This document shows positions 17,054 through 25,083 of a stretch of DNA of 64,000 nt, piece by piece. Made by a program: the position numbers and the translations under genes. Every line of letters starts with the position of its first letter. The stretch's first letter is position 1. The stretch spans positions 60,240 through 124,239 of the forward strand of contig JBEKVM010000004.1 of assembly GCA_049513975.1 (NCBI GenBank), read 5' to 3'. Source of the stretch: JBEKOF01 sp049513975. Its GTDB lineage: Bacteria; Verrucomicrobiota; Verrucomicrobiia; Limisphaerales; Palsa-1400. The notes below the pieces were generated by a model that saw nothing but the letters and a program-made list of their open reading frames with translations, was not told where the DNA came from and did not search any database.

Positions 17054-17482
17054 ATGGCCGAATCGGTCTTTCGACACACGCACCGCGTGGTCTATGCGGA
17101 ATGCACGGTGGGCAACCACGTTTATTACGCGCGCTACCTCGACATGCTGGAAGCGGCGCGCGGGGAATTCATGCGCCAGCTCGGCTGCTCCGCGCGGCAA
17201 TGGCAGGAGGCCGGCATCGCCTTTCCGGTCATCGGCGTGGAGATCGCCTACAAAGGGCCGGCGCGCTACGACGACCTGCTCACCATCGAACTGTGGGTCA
17301 CGGAAATGGGCGGCATCAGGATCAACGTCGGCTTCCGCATCCGCAACGCCAGCGGCGGATTGCTGGCCGAGGGCGTGACGCGCCACATCTGCGCGACGAC
17401 GGATGAAAAGCCAAAACGCCTGCCCAAGGAGCTGATCGAAGCGCTGCGGCCGTTTTTGGGGCAAGCCGGTGTTGAAGCTTGA
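17054..17482 (+). CDS. Hotdog-fold acyl-CoA thioesterase (YbgC/4HBT family)
   Basis: This 142-residue protein shows the 4HBT layout: RVVYAECTVGNHVYYARYLD followed by the helix MLEAARGEFMRQLG, then strands IEIAYKGPARYDDLLTIELW and INVGFRIRNASGGLLAEG. In the family an Asp sits in the loop before VxYHxxY (as in ETDAMG-VVYHANY). Here that stretch is ECTVGN, so the Asp is replaced by Cys or Thr at positions 17-18. Activity may therefore be altered or use another residue. ATG 17054 was chosen because it gives the family-length protein. Role unknown; possibly turnover of acyl-CoA. Confidence 0.82.
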   Translation: MAESVFRHTHRVVYAECTVGNHVYYARYLDMLEAARGEFMRQLGCSARQWQEAGIAFPVIGVEIAYKGPARYDDLLTIELWVTEMGGIRINVGFRIRNASGGLLAEGVTRHICATTDEKPKRLPKELIEALRPFLGQAGVEA

Positions 17483-17649
17483 TTCCATGAATTCATGGAA
17501 AGCTGCAATCTCAAAACAATCGCGCAGTTAACCTTTCCGTTCTGGGCGAGCACGCAGCGGCAGGGCGAGACTGCGTCGAGACCTAACTCGATTTAATGTA
17601 TCGGGCACATGACCCGACTCCACATTTTTCTTGACATATGAGGAGACTG

Positions 17650-17696
17650 AATTTATTCTGCCCGCATTGCGGCTTTCAATGCGGGCAGAATAAATT
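17650..17696. repeat. Perfect 20-bp hairpin
   Basis: AATTTATTCTGCCCGCATTG (17650-17669) is the exact reverse complement of 17677-17696, with a 7-nt loop CGGCTTT. No T-run follows, so a rho-independent terminator is unlikely. It is the most perfect long hairpin seen in the window. Confidence 0.9.
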
Positions 17697-17760
17697 GTAG
17701 ACCATTCAGATTAAAGCATTTTCAATATATTCACATTCGAGCATCTTCAATACAATTGCA

Positions 17761-17838
17761 GCCATGACGCCTTGCCATGACGCCTTGCCATGACGCCTTG
17801 CCATGACGCCTTGCCATGACGCCTTGCCATGACGCGAT
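17761..17838. repeat. 13-bp tandem repeat, five copies plus one degenerate
   Basis: GCCATGACGCCTT is repeated five times without interruption (17761-17825). A sixth copy (17826-17838) ends differently (GCCATGACGCGAT). Units are contiguous without spacers, so this is a minisatellite and not a CRISPR. Confidence 0.92.
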
Positions 17839-17932
17839 GAACTGGTTTGGCTTGTGTGGCCACAGTTTTGTTTAAACCGCCCTGGGGGAATACAGTCACG
17901 CCTCGACGGAGTCTCGCCCTTATAGTCCCTCC

Positions 17933-18000
17933 AAAGTTATTCATCGGCGGCTGTGGGGAGCCAACGGAACCACTCCCCGCAGCCGATGGTGAATAACTTT
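17933..18000. repeat. Imperfect 28-bp inverted repeat before the IS110-like transposase
   Basis: The segment starting AAAGTTATTCA at 17933 pairs with the segment ending TGAATAACTTT at 18000; the inner parts (GGCTGTGGGGAG / CTCCCCGCAGCC) also pair with few mismatches. The loop is about 12 nt. It may mark the left boundary region of the insertion sequence or be a separate repeat. Confidence 0.7.
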
Positions 18001-18004
18001 GCGC

Positions 18005-18254
18005 CGCCAAAAAAAATTGCCGTGAACAACTCAACTTTCACCCGCAGTATCCAGGTGAACACGCCTGGCCTGGAAGACGAATATCTCACCCTCAACGCGC
18101 GACGTTTTTCGGCAGAGTTTCGCTCCAGGCCAGGTGCCTTGATGCAAAGGAATTCTCAGAGCCCTTCGCCTGCCGGTCAAGCCGGCAGAGACGAACCATC
18201 TATAAGGCGTTCCATCCTTCAAGGCCCGCGTGTTCAACCTAACCAACCCATTAA
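18005..18254 (+). ncRNA. Candidate bridge-RNA region of the IS110-family element
   Basis: IS110-group elements encode a structured non-coding bridge RNA in the region upstream of the transposase. These 250 bases hold no open frame of interest but contain local hairpins, for example TCCAGGTG...CGCCTGGCCTGGA near 18050-18075 and CTGCCGG-TCAAG-CCGGCAG at 18168-18186. The assignment rests on position and general structure only; no binding loops were matched to a target. Confidence 0.25.
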
Positions 18255-19540
18255 ACTAGGAATCAAAACAAGACTGCAACAAACTTCGCGGCCACCCTTG
18301 GCCTGGATTGGGCCCACAAAAAACACGATCTCTGGATTCAGCCCGCCGGCGGCGGCAAGCCCGAACACCGGGTGATCGAACAAACCGCCGCCGCCCTCCA
18401 GGAGTGGGTCGCGCAAATGCGCGCGCGTTTTCCCCAGGGGCGGATCGCCATCGCCATCGAAACCTCCCGCGGCGCGGTCATTTCCGCCCTGGCGGCTTAC
18501 GATTTCATCGTCCTTTTCCCCGTCAACCCGGCCATGCTCTGCAGCTATCGAGAGGCCTTTTGCGTGAGCGGCGCCAAGGATGACCGGACCGAGGCCATGC
18601 TCCTGGAAGAGTATCTGCGCCTGCATTGGGCTAAACTTCGGCCTCTGGAACCGGACACCGAGCTGACGCGCAAACTGGGGGGACTGGTGGAAAACCGCCG
18701 AGGACTGGTGGATGAGCGCTCCCGTCTGGTCAATCAATTGCACAGCCTGGTAAAAACCTACTTTCCGCTGGTGGAAGCGCTCTTTGATGAGCTGACCACG
18801 CCACTGGCCGCGCACTTCCTGCTCCAGTGGCCCGATCTGGCCTCTGTCCAAAAAGCCGGACCGGCCTCCTTAAGGAAGTTCTTTTACGGCCACCATTGCC
18901 GCAGTGACAAAATCATGGAGGAACGTCTCCAAACCATCGCCCAAGCCCGGCCCTTGACCCAGGATGCGGCTCTGATCGAGCCGGCCGTGCTCAAAGCTCA
19001 GGCGCTGGCCGGGATGCTCCAAGTCCTGCACCAATCCATCGAGCAGATGGAAACTCTGATCGAGCAAACCACCGACGCCCATCCCGACGCGGCCCTCTTC
19101 CGCAGCTTTCCGGCCGCCGGTCCTGCCCTGGCTCCGCGGCTGTTGGTGGCCTTTGGGACCAAGCGGGATCGTTTTGCCAGCGCCCAGGAAGTGCAGCAGT
19201 TCTATGGAATCGCACCGGTCAAGAAGCAAAGCGGCCAAAGCAAGGTCATTTCCATGCGCCACCGTTGCCCGAAATCTGGACGCCAAACTTTTCACGAAAA
19301 CGCCGGCCACGCCGTCCGCCAGGAGGGCTGGGCCAAAAATGTTATGAGCAGCAGAGAGAACGAAAAAAAGGCCATCACGCCTCCGTGCGCGCGGTGGCCT
19401 TCAAACTGATGCGCATCTATTTCCGCTGCTGGAAAGACAGGAAATGCTATGACGCCGGCCTCTACGAAAAAGCCTTGGAAAAACACGGCAGCCCGCTCTC
19501 GGACCTGATGAAAAAGGCGGCGCTGGCGAAAGGCAAATAA
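18255..19540 (+). pseudogene. IS110-family transposase, frameshifted and lacking a normal start
   Basis: IS110 transposases have an N-terminal DEDD RuvC-like domain and a C-terminal domain with a catalytic serine. The reading begins TNFAATLGLDWAHKKHDLW, where GLD carries the first catalytic Asp, but no ATG, GTG or TTG precedes it in frame after the stop at 18252-18254. The first GTG (18372) would remove the catalytic Asp. The frame runs to FHENAGHAVRQEGWAK, and the family continuation CYEQQRERKKGHHASVRA lies in the -1 frame after an A5 run near 19338. It ends in the -1 frame at 19540. Two defects suggest decay, although -1 slippage on the A-run could in principle restore the C-terminus. Confidence 0.85.
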
Positions 19541-19895
19541 TTTTCAAAAAATATGTTGCCGGAACAACTCAGAACTCTACCGTCACTGATTCGTTGCGGG
19601 AAGGAGCATTTTTCCATCACTCCACCACTCCATCACTCCGTTTCTCCGCCGCCCCGCGGGTCCCAGGCGTCGCGCAGGGCGTCGCCGGCGAAATTGAGGA
19701 CGAGCCGGGTCAAAGGGGCGACCGTGGCTGTTGCAGGGGCAAAGCGGAACTGGCGTTCCGCACTCCAAGACGCTTCGCGTTCAGGGTGCGCGTCCGAGTT
19801 GCCGACAGGTCTTGGAGTGCGGGCGCGAGAGCGCCGCTTTTCCGCTCGCGCCCTACCAACCAGGACTAGGGCGAAACAGACTTATCGAGGATGGA
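19541..19895. other. Intergenic region with repeats
   Basis: No gene is seen. A short 'CCATCACTCC' microrepeat (19614-19638) is followed by a truncated copy of the oppC 3' end and the palindromic repeat (19656-19855), listed separately. Confidence 0.7.
19656..19855. repeat. Composite repeat A: oppC 3'-tail fragment plus palindromic repeat
   Basis: 19656-19720 matches the 3' end of oppC at 21163-21225, reading on the minus strand LVLNFAGDALRDAWDP. 19741-19855 is a copy of the palindromic family seen at 5452-5585. Composite B at 20830-21036 has the same two parts in the same order and spacing, so the unit was duplicated as a whole. The two composites flank the prepilin gene. Confidence 0.85.
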
Positions 19896-20657
19896 TCAGG
19901 GAAAAACCAGGCGGATGGAGAGGGAGGCCGGAACGTGGCCGGCGGGCCAGTTGGTGGTTGGGTCGGCGTGACTCAGCCAATTCGTGCGGAAACTGGCGCT
20001 GGATACTTGTTCAACACTGCCGTCACCGAGCAAAATACTTCCAGCGCCCGCAGTGTTTCCGGCTGAATGCATCTTCGATGACCATGAGACGGGCTTGAAT
20101 AATGAATTGGTCTGGATTGCCACGTCGTTCCCCTTTCCGCTTTCAGGTGAGAAACCGTAATAGCGGTAAGCCTCCCCGCCGTTGCCTAAATTGCGATCAC
20201 CACCTTGGATTGACTGAGGATAGTTGTCGTTAGCGCTCACCCCCACAAAGTAAGAGAGGTGAGTGTTATCCTTGAAATCCGTGGTGAAGTTTGTTGCTGG
20301 CTCCCGTTCATCGGCCGGGCACACAACCAGTCTCGGAGATTGGCCCAACTCGTTGCTCACGATCGCGAAGTTGGTCCAGCAGATGGCACCCTGATCAGCA
20401 TTGGTGAGAAAATCTCCCCATCCGCCTTTGGCCGCCGTCTGCTCGGCGGGGTTGCGACCGCCGTGATCCGCAGCCCAGACGCGATAACCCACGCCGATTA
20501 CCTTGAGAACGTTACCGCAACTGATGCGGCTGCGTTGCTTCGTGTGCTGGAACCTCGGCAAAATCATTGAAGCCAGCACCACTGCTACGACCACAATCAC
20601 GACGACCAATTCAATGCGAGTGAATGCGGACATATCGCGCATCGCTTTTTGTTTCAT
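19896..20657 (-). CDS. Prepilin-like protein (type II secretion pseudopilin family)
   Basis: This 253-residue protein carries a prepilin-type cleavage/methylation N-terminus: a short basic leader (MKQKAMRDMSA) then FTRIELVVVIVVVAVVLASM, where Glu at mature position 5 is the expected conserved residue. The remainder is a soluble domain with Gly/Asn-rich loops and a late GSILLGDGSVEQVS stretch like the H-x9-DG region of planctomycete/verrucomicrobial pseudopilins. A strong Shine-Dalgarno (GGAGG) precedes the ATG at 20657. Such genes are numerous in PVC bacteria and their individual roles are mostly unknown. It lies between two direct repeats about 1.2 kb apart, suggesting it moved or was duplicated with them. 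Confidence 0.85.
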   Translation of the reverse strand: MKQKAMRDMSAFTRIELVVVIVVVAVVLASMILPRFQHTKQRSRISCGNVLKVIGVGYRVWAADHGGRNPAEQTAAKGGWGDFLTNADQGAICWTNFAIVSNELGQSPRLVVCPADEREPATNFTTDFKDNTHLSYFVGVSANDNYPQSIQGGDRNLGNGGEAYRYYGFSPESGKGNDVAIQTNSLFKPVSWSSKMHSAGNTAGAGSILLGDGSVEQVSSASFRTNWLSHADPTTNWPAGHVPASLSIRLVFP

Positions 20658-21148
20658 ACTGCCTCCAGGAGAAAGTCAAACACATTTCGCGGCGGAAAGC
20701 AATGGCAGAATGGAATTCTTTGAAAGGAACAGGAAGGAAATGGCCGCGAAGAGGCGCAAAAGGCGCAAAAATGAATTCCGGTTTTGTGACTTTTGCGCTT
20801 TTTCGCGGCTATTCGGTTTTCTCCGTTTCCCTCAATCCTCCGTGCGCGGGTCCCAGGCGTCGGGCAGGGCGTCGCCGGCGAAATTGAGGGCGAGCAGGGT
20901 CAATGGGGCGACCATGGCTGCTGCAGGGGCAAAGCGGAACTGGCGTTCCGCACTCCAAGACGCTTCGCGTTGAGGGGCGCGGAGGAGGTGCCGACGGGTC
21001 TTGGAGTGCGGGCGCGAAAGGGCCGCTTTCCCGCTCAAATAACAAATACGCAATGGCAAATTCCCGATTCCCGCCCTGGAGTACTACCTCACGGGTTTTC
21101 AGAATTGAAAATTGGCGATTGAAAATCGGTCATTGGTAATTGACTGCC
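20658..21148. other. Intergenic region between the prepilin gene and oppC
   Basis: No gene is seen. The stretch holds an A/G-rich simple segment (GGCGCAAAAGGCGCAAAAAT around 20752), composite repeat B (20830-21036) and a short AT-rich segment before the oppC stop. Confidence 0.7.
20830..21036. repeat. Composite repeat B: oppC 3'-tail fragment plus palindromic repeat
   Basis: 20830-20903 is nearly identical to 21147-21220, the last 20 or so codons and stop of oppC. On the minus strand it still reads LLALNFAGDALPDAWDPRTE, then D and stop, against LLALNFVGDALRDAWDPRSE in the gene. 20931-21036 is the third copy of the palindromic family. Together it mirrors composite A at 19656-19855. Confidence 0.87.
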
Positions 21149-22138
21149 TCAATCCTCCGAGCGCGGGTCCCAGGCGTCGCGCAGGGCGTCGCCGACGAAA
21201 TTGAGGGCGAGCAGGGTCAGGGCCAGCATCGCGCCGGGAAAAACAATGAGCCACCAGTAAATGCGGATGGAGTTGATCTGCTCGCTGCCGCTGGCAATGA
21301 GGGAACCCAAACTGGCCTGGGGCGGCTGGATGCCCAGCCCCAGCCAGCTCAGAAAGGATTCGTATAATATGATGGAAGGAATGGTCATTGTCAAATATAC
21401 GATTATCACGCCATAGACGTTGGGCAGGATGTGGCGGCGTAGAATCCGCCAGTGTCCCGCCCCCAGGACGCGGCTGGCGTCCACAAAGGCGCGGTGGCGC
21501 AGGGACAGGACCTGGCCGCGGACGATGCGGGCCATGGGCAGCCAGGAGACCGCGCCCAGGCCGCCAAACAGGGCGGTGAATTGCAGCCATTGCACCGCGC
21601 CGTCGGAAAGGCGCTCCGGCCCGTTCTGCCATTTTCCCAGCAGGGCGTTGAGGGTGGTGATGAGGACAATGACAAATATGATTGACGGCATGGAGTAGAG
21701 CACATCCACGCAACGCATCATCACCGCGTCCCAGCGTCCGCCGCAGTAGCCGGCGACGGCGCCCCACAAAACGCCGATGATCAGGCTGACCGCCGTTCCC
21801 ACCAGCCCGACCAGCAGGGAAAGGCGCGCGCCGCCGCAAACCCGGCTCAACAAATCGCGCCCGTGAACGTCGGTCCCCAACCAGTATTGCCCGCCGGGCG
21901 GCTGGAATTGAGCGTCGGAAACGGCGTTGGGGGCGTGGGTCATGGCTGGCGGCAGATGCGGCGCGAGGCCGGGCCGGCTGAAGAGCGGCCACACCAGAAT
22001 CAACGCCACGATCAAGGCCAGAAGAAAAGTGGAGGCCATCGCCACCCGGTTGCGCCGAAAACGCCGCCAGGCCCGCTGATTGGGGCTGAGGGGCATGGCC
22101 GGTGGCGCCGCGGTGGCGGATGGGGAATTGCTATTCAT
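21149..22138 (-). CDS. OppC/DppC-type peptide ABC transporter permease
   Basis: This 329-residue inner-membrane permease of the binding-protein-dependent oligopeptide/dipeptide family has an N-terminal cytoplasmic segment and first membrane helix (about 33-55), the OppC_N region, then five helices of the BPD_transp_1 domain. The EAA-like ATPase contact is VLGAGHWRILRRHILPNVYG. The tail LNFVGDALRDAWDPRSE is typical of OppC. It overlaps the upstream oppB-like gene by 8 bp. No ATPase or binding-protein gene is adjacent. The last ~20 codons are present in two further degenerate copies downstream. Confidence 0.93.
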   Translation of the reverse strand: MNSNSPSATAAPPAMPLSPNQRAWRRFRRNRVAMASTFLLALIVALILVWPLFSRPGLAPHLPPAMTHAPNAVSDAQFQPPGGQYWLGTDVHGRDLLSRVCGGARLSLLVGLVGTAVSLIIGVLWGAVAGYCGGRWDAVMMRCVDVLYSMPSIIFVIVLITTLNALLGKWQNGPERLSDGAVQWLQFTALFGGLGAVSWLPMARIVRGQVLSLRHRAFVDASRVLGAGHWRILRRHILPNVYGVIIVYLTMTIPSIILYESFLSWLGLGIQPPQASLGSLIASGSEQINSIRIYWWLIVFPGAMLALTLLALNFVGDALRDAWDPRSED

Positions 22139-23045
22139 ATTTCACGCGCGGGTCCAGCGCGCTATAAGCGAAATCCACGGCCAGATTCAAGACGAGCAAG
22201 AGCACGGCATAAAGCAGCACCAGGCCGACGACCATGGTGTAATCGCGATCCAGCGAGCTGTTGACCATGAACACGCCGATGCCCGGTATTTGGAAAAGAT
22301 TTTCCACGACGAATGAACCGGTGAGCAAGTCGGCCAGCATCGGCCCGGAATAGGAGAGGACCGGGAGGACGGCGATGGGGAAGGCGTGTTTAACGAGGAC
22401 GGCGATTTCGCCCAGGCCCTTGGCGCGGGCGGTGGTGATGAATTGGGCCTGGAGGGTGTCAAGCATCCCTTCGCGCATGAGGCGGGCGATGCGGCCGGAA
22501 AAATAGAGTCCGAGGGTGAGGGTGGGGAGGATGGCGTGCCAAGGCGACCCCCAAAGGGCGACGGGGAACCAGCGGAGTTTGATGGCGAAGAACATGATGA
22601 GGATGGGGCCGATGACCAGGCCGGGCACGCAAATCACCAGCAAGGCCGCCAGACTGCCGGCGTAATCCTGCCAGCGGCCCCGGCGCGCCGCGGTGAAAAA
22701 ACCCAGCGGAATCCCCGTGCCGAGCGCGAAGCAAAACGCCGCCGCGCCCAGCGTCAGCGAAACCGGCAAACCCTGCCCGATGATGTCGCTGACGGAATGA
22801 TTCCGGTACTTGAGGGACGGCCCGAAATCGCCGTGGAGAATGCCGCCGAGGTAGCGGAGGTATTGTTGCCAGAGCGGGTCGTCGAGGTGGTATTTGGCAC
22901 GCAGGTTGCGTTCAATTTCCGGCGAGGCCGGTTTGCGGTCGCGATCAAACGGCCCGCCCGGCACGGCGCGGACCAGGGCGAAAGCGAGGAAGCTGATGAC
23001 GAGCAGCAATGGAATCAGAAAGACAATTCGCTTAACGAAATACAT
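22131..23045 (-). CDS. OppB/DppB-type peptide ABC transporter permease
   Basis: This 304-residue inner-membrane protein forms the permease heterodimer with the OppC-like product. The start MYFVKRIVFLIPLLLVISFL is the usual first membrane helix of DppB/OppB. The periplasmic segment contains KYHLDDPLWQQYLRYLGGIL and DFGPSLKYRN, both family hallmarks. The EAA-like loop is ITTARAKGLGEIAVLVKHAF. It ends SALDPRVKYE. It is the first gene of a two-gene operon. Upstream are five GATTAR hexamers and the 3' end of the ABC-2 permease gene. Substrate unknown; peptides are the default inference. Confidence 0.93.
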   Translation of the reverse strand: MYFVKRIVFLIPLLLVISFLAFALVRAVPGGPFDRDRKPASPEIERNLRAKYHLDDPLWQQYLRYLGGILHGDFGPSLKYRNHSVSDIIGQGLPVSLTLGAAAFCFALGTGIPLGFFTAARRGRWQDYAGSLAALLVICVPGLVIGPILIMFFAIKLRWFPVALWGSPWHAILPTLTLGLYFSGRIARLMREGMLDTLQAQFITTARAKGLGEIAVLVKHAFPIAVLPVLSYSGPMLADLLTGSFVVENLFQIPGIGVFMVNSSLDRDYTMVVGLVLLYAVLLLVLNLAVDFAYSALDPRVKYE

Positions 23046-23050
23046 GTTTC

Positions 23051-23080
23051 GATTAAGATTAGGATTAAGATTAAGATTAG
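23051..23080. repeat. GATTAR hexamer tandem repeat upstream of oppB
   Basis: Five contiguous hexamers (GATTAA, GATTAG, GATTAA, GATTAA, GATTAG) occupy the region 5 bp before the oppB start codon. They could affect ribosome binding or promoter spacing if unit number varies. Confidence 0.85.
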
Positions 23081-23146
23081 GAGAAGGAACCGGGAACGGC
23101 TATCCCAAAAGTGACGTGCGCCTGACGGTCCCAGACCTGCGGAAAA

Positions 23147-24349
23147 TCAGGTGCGGAAGAGGACGTCTTCGCGTTTGAAGAGGGCCACGGCCACGGCCAC
23201 GGCCACGGCGGCGTAGAGGCACATGGAAAGGAAAACCACGGCCATGAAGTTCCAATGAAACAGGCCCGACATAATTTCGCGTCCGGCCAGACTGACGTTC
23301 AACACCGGCACCAGCGCCAGCCGATAATTGAGTTCCACGCCCGGCAGGGCGGCCACCGCCGCCGGGATGATGGTGACGATGAGCAAGGGTTGGAGATAGG
23401 AGTTGGCCTCCTTGGCGCTGCGGGAATACAAGCCGATGGCCAGCATGGCGCCGGAAAAGAAAATCGCCAGCGGCAGCATCATCACCATGACGGCGAGCAG
23501 GGCGGAGGGATCAATGGTCAGCGGCAACGCATTGCCTTTGGCGGCATCGCCTATCACCTTTTTGAGCAATACGAGGGCCGCGCCGTTGGAAACCAAGGAG
23601 AGGCAGGCGGTGGCCAGCGACACGGTCAGCACCACCAGTCCCTTCCCCAAAACCAAGTGGGTGCGCGCCACCGGGCTGCACAAAAGGGTTTCCATGGTGC
23701 CCCGCTCTTTTTCGCCGGCGGTCAAATCAATGGAGGGATAAATGGCGCCGGTCATGCACATGACAATGACCAGGTAGGGAAGAATCATGCCGATGAGGTT
23801 GCCGCTGACTTTGGTGGGCGAGGCGACGTTGGTCTTGCGGATTTCAAAAGGCGTGAGCAGTTTCTCCGGCAACTGGTGTTCGGCCAGCCGCTCGCCGACA
23901 ATGCGGTCGCGCCTGGACCGGAAGAACTGCTCCAGCGACTGCCAGGCGATCATGGATTTGAATTCTCCTTCATAGGTGTAAATCGTGACGGCCGTGGCCT
24001 CGCCCGCCTGGACGGCGGCATCAAAGTTTGCGGGAAGGCCGATGGCGGCATTGATTTTTTTGTCGGAGATGAGGTTGGTGAAATCCGGGCTGGGGGGCAC
24101 GAAGGAGAAGGCGTTGTTGGTGCGCAAGGCGGCCATGGTGGCGGGTGAATCCGCGCCGCCCAGCACCATCACCTTGGGGATTTCCTTCTGCATTTTCCCT
24201 CCCAGTTTGACGGCAGCCAGGGCCAGGCCGGTCATGAGCAGGGGCATCACGACCACGGGCACGACGATCATGGAAATAATGGTGCGGCGGTCACGCAGCA
24301 AATCGCGCAGTTCCTTGCGATAGACCAGGGCGATATTGCGGCGGCTCAC
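23147..24349 (-). CDS. ABC-2 type permease, NatB-like
   Basis: This 400-residue permease pairs with the ATPase encoded just before it. The layout is a membrane helix after RKELRDLLRDRRTIISMIVV, a large periplasmic domain (about 50-180) and six C-terminal helices. The ABC-2 motif is TAGEKERGTMETLLCSPVAR. NatB-type systems export sodium or small molecules, but related ones do other jobs, so substrate is open. A GTG start at 24347-24349 was chosen because it overlaps the ATPase stop (GTGA); further upstream codons are antisense-free but belong to the ATPase frame. Near the C-terminus, GGCCAC hexamers encode AVAVAVAVA inside the last helix. Confidence 0.9.
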   Translation of the reverse strand: MSRRNIALVYRKELRDLLRDRRTIISMIVVPVVVMPLLMTGLALAAVKLGGKMQKEIPKVMVLGGADSPATMAALRTNNAFSFVPPSPDFTNLISDKKINAAIGLPANFDAAVQAGEATAVTIYTYEGEFKSMIAWQSLEQFFRSRRDRIVGERLAEHQLPEKLLTPFEIRKTNVASPTKVSGNLIGMILPYLVIVMCMTGAIYPSIDLTAGEKERGTMETLLCSPVARTHLVLGKGLVVLTVSLATACLSLVSNGAALVLLKKVIGDAAKGNALPLTIDPSALLAVMVMMLPLAIFFSGAMLAIGLYSRSAKEANSYLQPLLIVTIIPAAVAALPGVELNYRLALVPVLNVSLAGREIMSGLFHWNFMAVVFLSMCLYAAVAVAVAVALFKREDVLFRT

Positions 24350-25083
24350 GGCGTTTCCTCCACCACGCGGACGAAAATGTCCTCCAGGTCCTGACAGGCA
24401 AAGCGCTCGCGCAACTGCCCCAGGCTGCCTTCCGCCATAATGCGCCCGCGGTGAATGATGGCGATGGTATCGCAAAGTTTCTCCATCTCGCTCATGACAT
24501 GGGTGGAGAAAATGACCGTCTTGCCGCGGGCGCGACAATCGCGGATGAAAGCCACCACGGCACGGGCGGCCAGCACGTCCAGCCCGTGGGTTGGCTCGTC
24601 GAAAATCATGACGGGCGGGTCGTGGATGAGGGTGCGGGCGATGGAAACCTTTTGTTTCATGCCTGAGGAAAGTTTGTCGCAGCGGCCGTCGCGGAAATCG
24701 TTCATGTCCAGCGCGGTGAAAAGAGCATCGAGGCGCGGGCGCAAAACGTCATCGCCCAGCCCGTGCAGGCGGCCAAAGTATTCCACCAACTCGCGGGCGG
24801 TGAGGCGTCCGTAGAGAGCGGTGCCGGTGGAGAGGAAACCGATGTGGGCGCGGACTTTCTCGGGCTGAGTGACCAATTCGTAGCCGCCGACGGTGGCGGC
24901 GCCGGAAGTGGGCTGAAGGATGGTGGCCAGCAGGCGCAGGCAGGTGGTCTTGCCCGCGCCATTGCCGCCGAGCAGCCCAAAAATCCGGCCCGGCTGGCAA
25001 CGAAAGCTCACCTGGTCCACGGCGCGGATTTCGCCGCGTTTTTTGTCGCGGAAAATCTTGGTCAGTTGCCGGGCTTCGATCAT
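24346..25083 (-). CDS. ABC transporter ATP-binding protein, NatA-like
   Basis: This 245-residue nucleotide-binding subunit has Walker A GGNGAGKTT near residue 39, signature LSSGMKQKVSIARTL near 138, Walker B VMIFDEPTHGLD near 158 and an H-loop in VIFSTHVMSE. The start MIEARQLTKIFRDKKRGEIR is typical of NatA. It lies between the response regulator and the NatB-like permease with 4-bp overlaps on both sides, forming one operon. Together they make an exporter probably controlled by the adjacent sensor kinase. Confidence 0.95.
   Translation of the reverse strand: MIEARQLTKIFRDKKRGEIRAVDQVSFRCQPGRIFGLLGGNGAGKTTCLRLLATILQPTSGAATVGGYELVTQPEKVRAHIGFLSTGTALYGRLTARELVEYFGRLHGLGDDVLRPRLDALFTALDMNDFRDGRCDKLSSGMKQKVSIARTLIHDPPVMIFDEPTHGLDVLAARAVVAFIRDCRARGKTVIFSTHVMSEMEKLCDTIAIIHRGRIMAEGSLGQLRERFACQDLEDIFVRVVEETP

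Larger units (their letters stand above)
17562..17920. mobile_element. MITE-like non-coding element with 19-bp inverted ends
   Basis: AGGGCGAGACTGCGTCGAG (17562-17580) recurs inverted at 17902-17920 with one mismatch. The 359-bp unit between and including them contains no gene, but has a perfect 20-bp hairpin (17650-17696) and a 13-bp tandem repeat (17761-17838). A single direct copy of the end motif lies at 5022-5040 with one further mismatch. This structure suggests a non-autonomous element. No target-site duplication was established. Confidence 0.5.

Noticed and set aside
17650..17696. Rho-independent terminator after the thioesterase gene
   Set aside because: The hairpin is perfect, but no T-run follows and it is inside the MITE-like unit.
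17761..17838. CRISPR array
   Set aside because: Units are 13 bp, contiguous and without spacers; no cas genes lie nearby.
24350..24538. N-terminal extension of the NatB-like permease
   Set aside because: These 63 codons lie in the ATPase gene in another frame. The GTG at 24349 with GTGA overlap is the better start.
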